Origin: DASPWV01 sp046727855
Lineage (GTDB): Bacteria > Acidobacteriota > Vicinamibacteria > Vicinamibacterales > UBA2999
Assembly: GCA_046727855.1 (NCBI GenBank)
Contig: JBKPDL010000041.1
Coordinates: forward strand, 1 to 25,695
Length of the DNA stretch: 25,695 nt
Direction of reading: 5' to 3'
Part shown: one piece after another, positions 1-6,694 of the stretch
Numbering within the stretch: position 1 is the first letter of the stretch
How the letters are laid out: each line of letters starts with the position of its first letter
The notes under the pieces: generated by a model
What the model was told of the DNA's origin: nothing
Database searches by the model: none
What the model saw: only the letters and a program-made list of their open reading frames with translations
Made by a program: the position numbers and the translations under genes

Positions 1-110
1 CGGTTGAACGCCATGACCAGGCTGATCAGCGTGCTCTTGCCGGAGCCGCTCGATCCAACCAGCGCGGTCGTCGTCCCCGGTGCGGCGTGGAAGGTGACGC
101 CTCTCACGCG
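1..110 (-). pseudogene. Inverted fragment of an ABC transporter ATPase (P-loop region), probable chimera
   Basis: Read on the minus strand, this stretch encodes an ABC ATPase segment with the Walker A motif GSSGSGKST, running up to ...LVMAFN at the contig edge. It aligns with bases 169-278 of the plus-strand ABC gene that follows: by eye 84 of 101 bases and 29 of 33 residues match over the core, and most differences are at third codon positions. It is therefore a homologous copy facing the opposite way, not a simple mirror of the same molecule. The join to the plus-strand gene falls at about 98-111. No complete gene can be read from it. Either an amplification or assembly chimera between paralogous ABC genes or a true inversion would explain it; the chimera seems likelier because the other contig end carries adapter sequence. 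Confidence 0.75.
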
Positions 111-930
111 AATTGACGGACACATCGCGTTTGACGACGTGTGGTTCGAGTACAACGAGGGGCAGCCGGTGCTCAAGGGCGTGTCGTTTGACGCTTCGCC
201 AGAGACGACGACGGCGCTGGTGGGATCGAGTGGATCCGGCAAAAGCACGCTGATCAGCCTGGTGATGGCGTTCAATCGGCCGTTGCGCGGACGCGTGCTG
301 GTGGACGATCGCGATCTGGCCACGATTCCGCTGCGCGACTATCGTGAGCAGCTCGCCTCGGTGTTGCAGGAGAATTTTCTCTTCGACGGCACGGTCGCCG
401 AAAACATCGGGTACGCCAATCCAAGCGCGTCGCTCGAAGACATCATGGCGGCCGCGCGGATCGCGCACTGCGAAGAGTTCATCCTGCGCTTCCCGCAAGG
501 CTACGACACCATCGTCGGCGAGCGTGGCATCAAGCTGTCGGGGGGCCAGCGCCAGCGCGTCTCGATCGCGCGCGCGATTCTTGCCAATCCGAAGGTGCTG
601 ATCCTCGATGAGGCGACCTCGAGCCTTGACTCCGAGAGCGAGGAGATGATTCAGGACGGCCTGCGTGCGCTGCGCTCGGGCCGGACGACGTTCGTCATCG
701 CGCATCGTCTGTCGACGATTCGCAGCGCCGACCAGATTCTCGTGATGGAAGGTGGCGAGATTGTCGAGCGCGGCACGCATGCGGAGCTGCTGGAGAAGGG
801 CGGGCGATACAAGCAGCTGTACGACAAGCAGTACAAGATCGAGACCAACCGGTTCATCAACCCCGGCGAAGACTTCACGCCCGAACCACTCAAAGTCGTC
901 GTCCCCGCGCGAGCCTCTACGCAGCTCTGA
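109..930 (+). CDS. ABC exporter ATP-binding domain, 5'-truncated (ABCB/MsbA-type)
   Basis: This is the nucleotide-binding domain of a lipid/drug/peptide-exporter type ABC half-transporter, which would power export across the inner membrane. The real homology begins at RIDGHIAFDDVWFEY. The open frame continues upstream to base 4, but those codons are the antisense of another P-loop and are not part of the protein. All ATPase motifs are present, in numbering from base 4: Walker A GSSGSGKST at about 74-82, Q-loop LQEN near 122, signature LSGGQ at 178-182, Walker B VLILDEATS at 198-206, D-loop SSLD, and switch His 234. The six-helix membrane domain expected upstream is missing because the contig begins here. 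A roughly 30-residue tail follows the domain. The exported substrate cannot be inferred. Confidence 0.93.
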   Translation, partial: RIDGHIAFDDVWFEYNEGQPVLKGVSFDASPETTTALVGSSGSGKSTLISLVMAFNRPLRGRVLVDDRDLATIPLRDYREQLASVLQENFLFDGTVAENIGYANPSASLEDIMAAARIAHCEEFILRFPQGYDTIVGERGIKLSGGQRQRVSIARAILANPKVLILDEATSSLDSESEEMIQDGLRALRSGRTTFVIAHRLSTIRSADQILVMEGGEIVERGTHAELLEKGGRYKQLYDKQYKIETNRFINPGEDFTPEPLKVVVPARASTQL

Positions 931-947
931 AGGTATCAGGTATCAGG
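931..947. repeat. Short tandem repeat AGGTATC x2 plus AGG
   Basis: Immediately after the ABC stop codon the sequence reads AGGTATCAGGTATCAGG, two full copies of a 7-bp unit plus a partial third. The 58-bp spacer to the macro-domain gene holds little else except a GAGGAG-type ribosome binding site near 971-976. The role of the repeat is unknown. Confidence 0.6.
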
Positions 948-988
948 TGTCTAGCTCAGGTAACGGGTAGCGAGGAGCAGGTGTCCGG

Positions 989-1501
989 TTGAGCGTCAAC
1001 CTCGAGGCGCGGCTCGTTGACATCACCTCACTCGCAGTGGATGCGATCGTGAATGCGGCGAACAACGCGCTTGCGCCCGGGGGTGGCGTGTGTGGCGCGA
1101 TACATCGTGCTGCTGGCGCTGAACTCGCCAAAGCCTGCGCGAAGGTCGCACCGTGTCCGACCGGCGATGCGCGCATCACGCCGGGCTTTTTGCTTCCGGC
1201 GCGATTTCTCATCCACGCTGTGGGGCCCATCTGGCGTGGCGGAGATTTGCGCGAGGCGGAGCTGTTGGCGTCCGCGTATCGCCGTTCGCTGGAACTCGCG
1301 CGCGACCACGAACTGGCGACCATCGCCTTTCCCGCGATTAGCACGGGCATTTACGGTTATCCGCTGCGCGATGCCACACAGATCGCAGTTGCGACGGTAA
1401 AAGGATTCGAGTGCGCTACCTCGATTCAGCATGTGATCTTTGCGTGCTTCAGCGACGAGACCCTCCGTGCCTACGCGGCAGAGGGCGTTCGCGCCGCGTA
1501 A
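989..1501 (+). CDS. Macro domain protein (ADP-ribose binding/hydrolysing, MacroD-like)
   Basis: A single-domain 170-residue macro protein. This family binds ADP-ribose and often hydrolyses O-acetyl-ADP-ribose or mono-ADP-ribosyl groups in the cytoplasm. The family signatures are clear: DAIVNAANN near the N-terminus, the glycine-rich loop PGGGVCGAIHRAAG, and the phosphate-binding loop AISTGIYGYP. The length is typical of stand-alone bacterial members. The start is a TTG preceded by GAGGAGCAG about 10 bases upstream; no ATG or GTG in this frame fits the N-terminal beta strand better. It is separated from the ABC gene by a short repeat-bearing spacer, so a functional link is not implied. Confidence 0.9.
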   Translation: MSVNLEARLVDITSLAVDAIVNAANNALAPGGGVCGAIHRAAGAELAKACAKVAPCPTGDARITPGFLLPARFLIHAVGPIWRGGDLREAELLASAYRRSLELARDHELATIAFPAISTGIYGYPLRDATQIAVATVKGFECATSIQHVIFACFSDETLRAYAAEGVRAA

Positions 1502-1521
1502 CAACCCTTCCCCCTTCGCTC

Positions 1522-1578
1522 GCTAGGGACCTCCGTCCCTGCTAGGGACCTCCGTCCCCGCTAGCGACCTCCGTCCCC
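1522..1578. repeat. 19-bp tandem repeat cluster A (three units)
   Basis: Three consecutive 19-bp units of the form GCTAG(G/C)GACCTCCGTCCC(C/T) lie at 1522-1540, 1541-1559 and 1560-1578. The first contains a perfect hairpin, AGGGAC-CTCC-GTCCCT; the third carries a base change that weakens the stem. The same family, again in three units, recurs at 5591-5647. The cluster sits between the 3' end of the macro gene and a minus-strand membrane protein gene, and it supplies the stop codon and last codons of the latter. Confidence 0.9.
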
Positions 1579-1991
1579 GCGCCCGCACGACTCAGGCGCA
1601 AAGCGATCGCGGCCACGAGAAAGAACACTTGGACAGGCGAGAGCAAATCCATGGTGACGAACGCGAGAGCAACATTGAGTCGAATCGCGCTGGCCAACGC
1701 GGTCGCGATGAGGCCTATCGTCACGATCACATGCGTCCATCGCAGCTTGAGGCCTAGTGCGCCCGTCCCCTTCGTGGTGAGCGCGAAAGTGAGAACCGGC
1801 GACAGAAGCAGCAGAAGCTCGAGAGGTAGCACACCGACGCTTACTGCTCCGATCCCACCGCTCCCCGCATCCTGACGAAGAAACGCCATACTCGGAGCAA
1901 GCCTGACATAAGTGCAGTAACCGCATAACGCCGTGCCCACGACAAACATGCTCACGGCAACAACACGTGCGTGACCAGTCTCAAATCTCAT
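1542..1991 (-). CDS. Small four-helix integral membrane protein, unknown function
   Basis: A 149-residue protein with four predicted hydrophobic helices at about 10-30, 48-72, 84-106 and 108-134, and no domain I can name. It begins 19 bp after the stop codon of the beta-barrel gene on the same strand, so the two are probably co-transcribed. Its final codons (GTEVASGDGGP and the stop) lie inside the 19-bp repeat cluster. The C-terminus has therefore probably been rewritten by repeat insertion, and the ancestral tail may have been different. The inner membrane is the likely location. The function is not recognised. Confidence 0.65.
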   Translation of the reverse strand: MRFETGHARVVAVSMFVVGTALCGYCTYVRLAPSMAFLRQDAGSGGIGAVSVGVLPLELLLLLSPVLTFALTTKGTGALGLKLRWTHVIVTIGLIATALASAIRLNVALAFVTMDLLSPVQVFFLVAAIALRLSRAGAGTEVASGDGGP

Positions 1992-2010
1992 GAGTGATCT
2001 TGCGACCGCG

Positions 2011-2589
2011 TCAAAAATAGAAAATCACGCCGACGCCTGAACGCGTGCTCAACACATTGCCAGTGGTCTCACGGCTTGCCAGCGACAGGGATCCATCCTC
2101 GATCTCTGTCTCGGACCACCGGTATTCGATGCCGGTTTCGCCGTAAACCGCGAAGCGCCGGTGCGGCGTAAATTGCACGCCGACCGTGCCGCGCAAGCCG
2201 TGGGTGTTCGTGGTTGTGTCGAACGACGCGTTCCCGCCGGGGCCAGGCAGGCCGGTAAGCGAGATCTCCAGCTCCGAGGACGTGTGCGAGTAGGTATAGG
2301 CCGGAGCGACGTACGCGCGAACGCTGTCCCATTTGCCGACATAAAACAGCGCCGAAAGGTCGACGCCTATCGATGACGAGTCCGTCTCGGTCGCGTCCTC
2401 GCTCTCGTTCGACGCGCGCACCAGGGAAATCGCCGGCCTGATAGCAATGCGATCGCTGAGGTGCCAGACGATCCCGAACGAACTTGGATAACCCATCGTG
2501 ATGCCAACTTGTCCAGCTTCTTGCGCGGCCGCGTCGCGGCCGGCAAGCGCCACGGCGGCAAAACCAATCGCAACGGCCAGTCTCCGCAT
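2011..2589 (-). CDS. Outer-membrane beta-barrel protein (small, signal peptide)
   Basis: A 192-residue secreted protein. The first ~23 residues form a classical signal peptide (MRRLAVAIGFAAVALAGRDA then AQ). The rest shows alternating hydrophobic/polar strands such as VGITMGYPSSFGIVWHL, RAYVAPAYTYSH and FAVYGETGIEYRWSE. The chain ends GVGVIFYF, with the terminal Phe typical of barrels handled by the BAM machinery. It resembles small OmpA/OprF-like or OmpX-like eight-strand barrels; the exact family is not certain. The start ATG follows a nearly perfect ribosome binding site, GGAGGTGACC, on the minus strand (2593-2602). It is divergent from the TerB-like gene across about 71 bp and leads a two-gene unit. 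Confidence 0.8.
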   Translation of the reverse strand: MRRLAVAIGFAAVALAGRDAAAQEAGQVGITMGYPSSFGIVWHLSDRIAIRPAISLVRASNESEDATETDSSSIGVDLSALFYVGKWDSVRAYVAPAYTYSHTSSELEISLTGLPGPGGNASFDTTTNTHGLRGTVGVQFTPHRRFAVYGETGIEYRWSETEIEDGSLSLASRETTGNVLSTRSGVGVIFYF

Positions 2590-2660
2590 AAGGTCACCTC
2601 CAGTAACGGAACTTTCCTCGGCGTGGTGCAGTATCCTTCTTTTCGGGGGAACAGCAAGCG

Positions 2661-3284
2661 GTGGGCACTGCTGACATCGTGTCGATCTTTCTCCGCGGCG
2701 CGATCGGTCGTCGCGGCCGTAAGCGCGCTCGCCGCGCTGTCAACTTTCTCACCGGAAACCGCGGATTTCTCACCGCAAGCACGCTGCTCGGCGCTGCCGG
2801 CGTTGCCTGGGGCGTGTACGACTCGCTCAAGTCGGGTGCACAAAATCCGACTGCGGCGGCACCACCCGCACCTACGACCGGTGCGCCTGCAATCCCGCCG
2901 GCGGGTCCAGCGCTGCCGAACGAAGTCATACGCGTCGTCCGCCTGGCTGTCTCGGCGGCACGCGCAGATGGCGCCCTGACAACGGAAGAACGCGAGCTGA
3001 TCCTCGAGCATGCGCGCGCCGCGGGGATCGAGTCGGCCGTCGAGCAAGAAGTCAACATGTCGCGACCGCTTGCGGAGATCGTGAGCGGCGTCACCGACGG
3101 CCAGCGCAGGCAAGATCTGTACGTGCTCGCTTTCACGATCGTGCGCGCCGACGAAGCCGTGTCCGGCGCCGAACGCATCTACCTCGCGCAGCTTGCGCAC
3201 CAGCTTGGCCTCGACGCGCAAACCACCGCGCGTCTGGAGCAGGAAACCGCGGCCACCATCGACGCATCACCCGACGCGCAATAG
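2661..3284 (+). CDS. TerB/DUF533-like protein with N-terminal hydrophobic segment
   Basis: A 207-residue protein with a basic N-terminus (GRRGRKRARR at 16-25), a possible membrane-inserting helix at 37-57, a Pro/Ala-rich linker (60-86), and a C-terminal all-helical domain resembling TerB/YebE (DUF533). The domain carries the characteristic acidic motif twice: RADGALTTEERELI near 101-114 and RADEAVSGAERIYL near 162-175. In characterised relatives these motifs bind divalent metal. The start is a GTG preceded by GGGGA; the N-terminal residues after it match the family's topology. The stop codon TAG is also the beginning of a TAGAAT box ahead of the next gene. The cellular role of this family is poorly known, so the call is structural only. 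Confidence 0.8.
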   Translation: MGTADIVSIFLRGAIGRRGRKRARRAVNFLTGNRGFLTASTLLGAAGVAWGVYDSLKSGAQNPTAAAPPAPTTGAPAIPPAGPALPNEVIRVVRLAVSAARADGALTTEERELILEHARAAGIESAVEQEVNMSRPLAEIVSGVTDGQRRQDLYVLAFTIVRADEAVSGAERIYLAQLAHQLGLDAQTTARLEQETAATIDASPDAQ

Positions 3285-3318
3285 AATCGAACGTTCGTCG
3301 CGTCTCAGGAGCCAAACA

Positions 3319-4350
3319 ATGTACGGATCGCAGCAGTGGTATATGGCCATCGGCGGCCATCAGGTAGGACCGGTCAGCCAGGAAGAGATTCTCGCCAACC
3401 TTCGCAACGGCAGCATCGACGCCGACACCCTCGTGTTCACCACCGGTATGGCCAACTGGCAAAAGATCAAAGACGTGCCGGCGTTTGCGCAGTACGTCGG
3501 CGGCGCCGGCGCGCCGGCAGCAGGCAGTGGAGTGCCGCCGATTGCCCCCGGGCGCCGCGCACACGACATCGACTTCGTGATCCACGGCAACGAGATGCAG
3601 TTCGTCGAAGTGGAGCTCGATCCCGGTGAAGCGGCGATCGCGGAAGCGGGCTCGCTGATGTACATGACGCAAGGCATCCAGATGGAAACGATCTTCGGCG
3701 ACGGATCGAGGCAGCCATCCGGTGTGTTCGACGCCCTGCTCGGGGCCGGCAAGCGCATCCTCACCGGCGAGAGTTTGTTCATGACGGTGTTCACCAACCA
3801 GGGTTCCGGCAAACACCGGGTTTCGTTCGGAGCGCCGTATCCGGGCAAGATCATTCCGATGGATCTGCAATCGATCGGCGGTCAGCTGATTTGTCAGAAG
3901 GATTCGTTCCTGTGTGCCGCGCGGGGCGTCTCGGTCGGCATCGCCTTTCAGCGCAAGATCGGCGTTGGACTATTCGGCGGCGAAGGATTCATCATGCAGA
4001 AGCTCGAAGGCGACGGGCTCTGCTTCGTACACGCCGGCGGTACCATTCACCATCTCGAGCTCGCGGCGGGAGAGACGATGCGCGTCGACACCGGCTGCCT
4101 CGTTGCGCTGCAGCCGAGCGTCAGCTACGACATTCAGTTCGTCGGCAAGATCAAGACGGCGCTCTTCGGCGGCGAAGGAATCTTCTTCGCAACGCTTACC
4201 GGTCCCGGAAAGGTGTGGCTGCAATCGCTGCCGCTCAGCCGCATGGCGGATCGCATTTACAAGGCCGCGCCGCAGCAGGGACAGCGAAGAGAAGAAGGTT
4301 CGATTCTCGATCGAGTGGGCGGGCTCGGGGATTTGGTCGACGGACGGTAG
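3319..4350 (+). CDS. GYF_2 domain fused to AIM24 (TIGR00266-type) protein
   Basis: A 343-residue, two-domain protein. Residues ~6-60 are a GYF_2 domain (WYMAIGGHQVGPVSQEEI, then MANWQKIKDVPAF), a small module thought to bind proline-rich peptides. After an Ala/Pro/Gly linker, residues ~85-310 form an AIM24 jelly-roll domain, with conserved segments AEAGSLMYMTQGI, LFGGEGFIMQKLEGDG, and LFGGEGIFFATLTGPGKVW; the repeated LFGGEG motif is diagnostic. The bacterial function of AIM24 is unknown; its eukaryotic namesake acts at the mitochondrial inner membrane. The start at 3319 is favoured over upstream in-frame codons because CAGGAG lies eight bases ahead and the GYF domain begins at once. The preceding TerB-like gene may be a partner: its Pro-rich linker is a plausible GYF ligand (inference). 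Confidence 0.9.
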   Translation: MYGSQQWYMAIGGHQVGPVSQEEILANLRNGSIDADTLVFTTGMANWQKIKDVPAFAQYVGGAGAPAAGSGVPPIAPGRRAHDIDFVIHGNEMQFVEVELDPGEAAIAEAGSLMYMTQGIQMETIFGDGSRQPSGVFDALLGAGKRILTGESLFMTVFTNQGSGKHRVSFGAPYPGKIIPMDLQSIGGQLICQKDSFLCAARGVSVGIAFQRKIGVGLFGGEGFIMQKLEGDGLCFVHAGGTIHHLELAAGETMRVDTGCLVALQPSVSYDIQFVGKIKTALFGGEGIFFATLTGPGKVWLQSLPLSRMADRIYKAAPQQGQRREEGSILDRVGGLGDLVDGR

Positions 4351-4418
4351 GGCCCTGGCCTGAGCGACGCGCGATTCAGCGAGTCGAAGGCAGGTCCGCG
4401 GCTTTGGGAGGATCGGGA

Positions 4419-5351
4419 ATGCGTGTTTTACTGGCCACCATACTGACGATGGCGCTGGCGAGCGCCGCGTTTGCGCAACCGCGCACGGCTGATCCGGCAA
4501 AGCGCGGCTTGAAGCCGGGCGATCTGCCCCGCATTGTCAAGATTGCCGACAACGTCTACGGATACGAAGGCATCCACAATTCGGGAATGCCAACCGTCAG
4601 CCTCATCGTGATCGGCCACGATGGCGTCCTTATTGCCGACGGCCAGGGCAGTCCCGACGCCACACAGAAGCTGCTCGACGCGATCGCCGAGGTCACGGCA
4701 AACCTAGTGAAGTGGTACGTCGTCGGATCTGATCACGGCGATCACACCGCCGGCAACTCAGTCCTTCGGAAAGACATCACCTACATCGTGTCGCCTGCGT
4801 CGAAAGCGCAGCTTGCACGTGACGCCGCCGCCGCCAAGCCCCCGCGTGTCGTTATTGTCCCGCCGGCGGCCATGACATCCGACAAGCAGGTCATCGACGT
4901 CGGTGGAACGGAAGTGCACGTCCTCAATCTCGGGCGTGCGCACACTGGCGGCGATCTCAGTGTGTATCTCCCGAAACAAGGCATCCTCTTCATGAGCGAG
5001 GCCTATCTCAATCGCGTGTTTCCAGCTATGCGCTCGGCGTATCCGCGCGAATGGCTGAAGACGCTCGACAAGGCGATTGCGATGAACGCGCGCCACTACC
5101 TCCCCGGCCATGGGTTCATCGAAGACCCCCCGGCCGCGCGCGAGGAACTCCTCGAGTATCGGAAGGCGCTGCAATACGTGATCGACGAGGTCAATCGCCT
5201 TCACCAGCTCGGTCTGTCGGCCGACGACGCGCGCAAGCAAGCCAACTGGGGCCCGTACAAGGAATGGATGCTGTCGGACTCGCAGGACATCATCGCCATC
5301 CGAAAGGTGTACGAAGAAATCGAAGGAAAGCTGCCGTCGATGGAGCAATGA
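4419..5351 (+). CDS. Secreted metallo-beta-lactamase-fold protein with altered zinc motif
   Basis: A 310-residue exported MBL-fold hydrolase. The signal peptide ends near AFAQ (residues 17-20). The core shows the usual strands (VSLIVIGHDGVLIADGQGS) and the motif region VGSDHGDHTAGN at 102-113, then GRAHTGGD (His175) and LPGHG (His231). The canonical H-x-H-x-D-H reads S-D-H-G-D-H, so the first zinc-1 ligand is Ser104. The usual bridging Asp region reads FMSEAY (Glu194). Metal binding may therefore differ, or catalysis may be lost. The family includes class B-like lactamases, SoxH-like and cyclase-like enzymes, and no substrate can be assigned. The start follows GGGAGGA at 4406-4412. The stop overlaps the next start as ATGA. 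Confidence 0.88.
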   Translation: MRVLLATILTMALASAAFAQPRTADPAKRGLKPGDLPRIVKIADNVYGYEGIHNSGMPTVSLIVIGHDGVLIADGQGSPDATQKLLDAIAEVTANLVKWYVVGSDHGDHTAGNSVLRKDITYIVSPASKAQLARDAAAAKPPRVVIVPPAAMTSDKQVIDVGGTEVHVLNLGRAHTGGDLSVYLPKQGILFMSEAYLNRVFPAMRSAYPREWLKTLDKAIAMNARHYLPGHGFIEDPPAAREELLEYRKALQYVIDEVNRLHQLGLSADDARKQANWGPYKEWMLSDSQDIIAIRKVYEEIEGKLPSMEQ

Positions 5352-5581
5352 CAGAAGCGGAAAAGCTGGAAGTGCGGCAGCTCCTCGACGCGCATCAACG
5401 TACCGTCGAGATTTGCCGTGCCTGTGCGCATACGGCGCGCGACCTCGCCTGGGAGATCAAACGCGGCGGTCTACCCGACGCCCAGGCCCTGAAAACCACG
5501 ATCGAGGAAGCCGAGCGAGTGCTGGACGATCTCGGCAAGATCGAGATCGCCATCGCGCAGCTCAAGGCCGCGCTGTGGTGA
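5348..5581 (+). CDS. Small helical hypothetical protein, translationally coupled
   Basis: A 77-residue acidic protein, predicted almost wholly alpha-helical, with a coiled-coil-like heptad stretch in the C-terminal half (TIEEAERVLDDLGKIEIAI). It starts at the ATG of the ATGA overlap with the MBL gene stop, so it is probably translated by re-initiation and co-expressed with it. It has two cysteines in a CRAC pattern near residues 23-26. No signal peptide or transmembrane helix is visible, so it would be cytoplasmic, unlike its exported neighbour. The family is not recognised. Base composition and third-position GC match its neighbours, supporting real coding. Confidence 0.65.
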   Translation: MTEAEKLEVRQLLDAHQRTVEICRACAHTARDLAWEIKRGGLPDAQALKTTIEEAERVLDDLGKIEIAIAQLKAALW

Positions 5582-5590
5582 GGCGACAGC

Positions 5591-5647
5591 GACAGCGACC
5601 TCCGTCCCGGCTAGCGACCTCCGTCCCCGCTAGCGACCTCCGTCCCC
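5591..5647. repeat. 19-bp tandem repeat cluster B (three units)
   Basis: Three further units of the same 19-bp family as cluster A lie at 5591-5609 (first bases divergent), 5610-5628 and 5629-5647. Units two and three are identical to each other and to the third unit of cluster A. They begin ten bases after the stop codon of the small helical gene. The following 5648-5738 shows nothing recognisable. Confidence 0.9.
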
Positions 5648-5738
5648 GCTTGTGCCTGAGCGCCACCGGCAGTGTCCTCCCTGCTGCCTGCGAAAGCACT
5701 CTTGGCAGACCCCCCAATCGTCATTCCGCCACGGAACG

Positions 5739-5898
5739 GCGATCACGGCGGGCACCTGAGCCGGCGCCTCTCGGTGCGGCGAGTGGCCACAGCCGCAGAT
5801 GATTGTTGTCTCCTACCCGTCCGCCAAGCTGGTTCGACTCGCCTCAATCTGCCGCACCGTGCCGTGCTCGTCCTGCTCGCCCTGGATAAGCAGCGTCG
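5739..5898 (-). pseudogene. Degenerate tandem copy of the alpha/beta-hydrolase 3' end
   Basis: This 160-bp stretch is a direct repeat of 5931-6090, displaced by 192 bp and about 90% identical by eye. Differences include substitutions and two compensating single-base indels. It corresponds to the C-terminal part of the adjacent hydrolase: the strand after LLIQGEQDE, the RQIEA helix, the catalytic-His loop GCGHSPHRE and the following helix. It has no start, lacks the rest of the gene and lies just beyond the intact gene's stop codon. It is thus a relic of a partial tandem duplication or a worn-out recombination product. Its reading frame runs on into non-homologous sequence. Confidence 0.85.
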
Positions 5899-5905
5899 AA
5901 CCGTA

Positions 5906-6670
5906 TTAGGGCACGCGTACCAAAAAAGAGGCGATCGCGGCGAGCACCTGAGCCGACGCCTCTCGGTGCGGCGAGTGGCCACAGCCGCGGATGATTGTTG
6001 TCTCTACCGGTCCTCCAAGCTGGCTTCGAATCGCCTCAATCTGCCGCACGGTGCGGTACTCATCCTGCTCGCCTTGGATCAGCAGCGTCGGGCACGCGAT
6101 GCGCGGCAAGAACTCCTCGCGATTCCAGTCGCGAAAGTCCGGATGCAGCCACACATCGTTCCATCCGTGAAACGCCGCATCGACGTCGCGATGATGTTTT
6201 GCGAGGTGCTCCCGCAGGTCGCCGGTGTGATATGAGCGCTTCATCAATTCGATGCTGCGAACCGACACATCTTCGACAAATACGTGTGGCGCTTCGAGGA
6301 TCAACCGCTCGACACGCGCCGCACACGTCGCGGCAAAGATGAGCGCGATCGAGGCGCCATCGCTGTGGCCAAGCAATGTCGCCCTGGCGATGCCGGCCTT
6401 GTCGAGCACCGCCGGCAGCCACTCGCGTGCTTCTTCGTGCATGAAGGCGTGCGTATGCGGCAGCACGGGCGGATCTGATGAGCCGTGGCCGGCACGGCTA
6501 TACGCAAACACGGCGCGGTTCGTGCGGGCGGCGAGGGCGGCCGGAAAATCGCGCCACAAGCCGACGGACCCGAGGCCTTCGTGCAGCAACACGATCGGCG
6601 TACCGCGGCGATCGAAGGTCTTCCACCACTGTCCTTCGATGCCGCGGCCGAAGACGTCGAGTCGATCCAT
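5906..6670 (-). CDS. Alpha/beta hydrolase
   Basis: A 254-residue cytoplasmic alpha/beta-hydrolase fold protein. Visible features, in order, are the oxyanion region LLHEGLGSVGLW, the nucleophile elbow LLGHSDGAS (Ser in G-H-S-D-G), the acid strand LLIQGEQDEY (Asp), and the catalytic His loop GCGHSPHRE. The HEGLGS oxyanion loop with GHSDG elbow resembles lyase-type or small-ester hydrolases; the substrate is unknown. I prefer the ATG at 6670 (MDRLDVFGRG...). A GTG at 6694 would add eight residues and abut the kinase start codon on the other strand. The 3' end is duplicated as a relic just downstream, and the 160-bp repeat includes its own C-terminal codons. Confidence 0.87.
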   Translation of the reverse strand: MDRLDVFGRGIEGQWWKTFDRRGTPIVLLHEGLGSVGLWRDFPAALAARTNRAVFAYSRAGHGSSDPPVLPHTHAFMHEEAREWLPAVLDKAGIARATLLGHSDGASIALIFAATCAARVERLILEAPHVFVEDVSVRSIELMKRSYHTGDLREHLAKHHRDVDAAFHGWNDVWLHPDFRDWNREEFLPRIACPTLLIQGEQDEYRTVRQIEAIRSQLGGPVETTIIRGCGHSPHREASAQVLAAIASFLVRVP

Positions 6671-6679
6671 CGCGGCGAC

Positions 6680-6685
6680 TAGAAT
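6680..6685 (+). promoter_or_regulatory. Candidate -10 box TAGAAT, leaderless start for the sensor kinase
   Basis: TAGAAT ends nine bases before the kinase ATG at 6695, and no purine-rich ribosome binding site lies between them. Transcription would begin about at the start codon, giving a leaderless message. No good -35 box is seen. The same hexamer occurs at 13451 and at 3282 ahead of other genes. Support is by eye only. Confidence 0.3.
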
Positions 6686-6694
6686 ATCAATCAC

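Noticed and set aside
4..108. N-terminal 35 residues of the first plus-strand frame as real protein
   Set aside because: They are the antisense translation of an ABC P-loop from the inverted fragment; no ABC protein begins this way.
1522..1578. CRISPR array
   Set aside because: The 19-bp units are directly adjacent with no spacers and no cas genes are present; they are simple tandem repeats.
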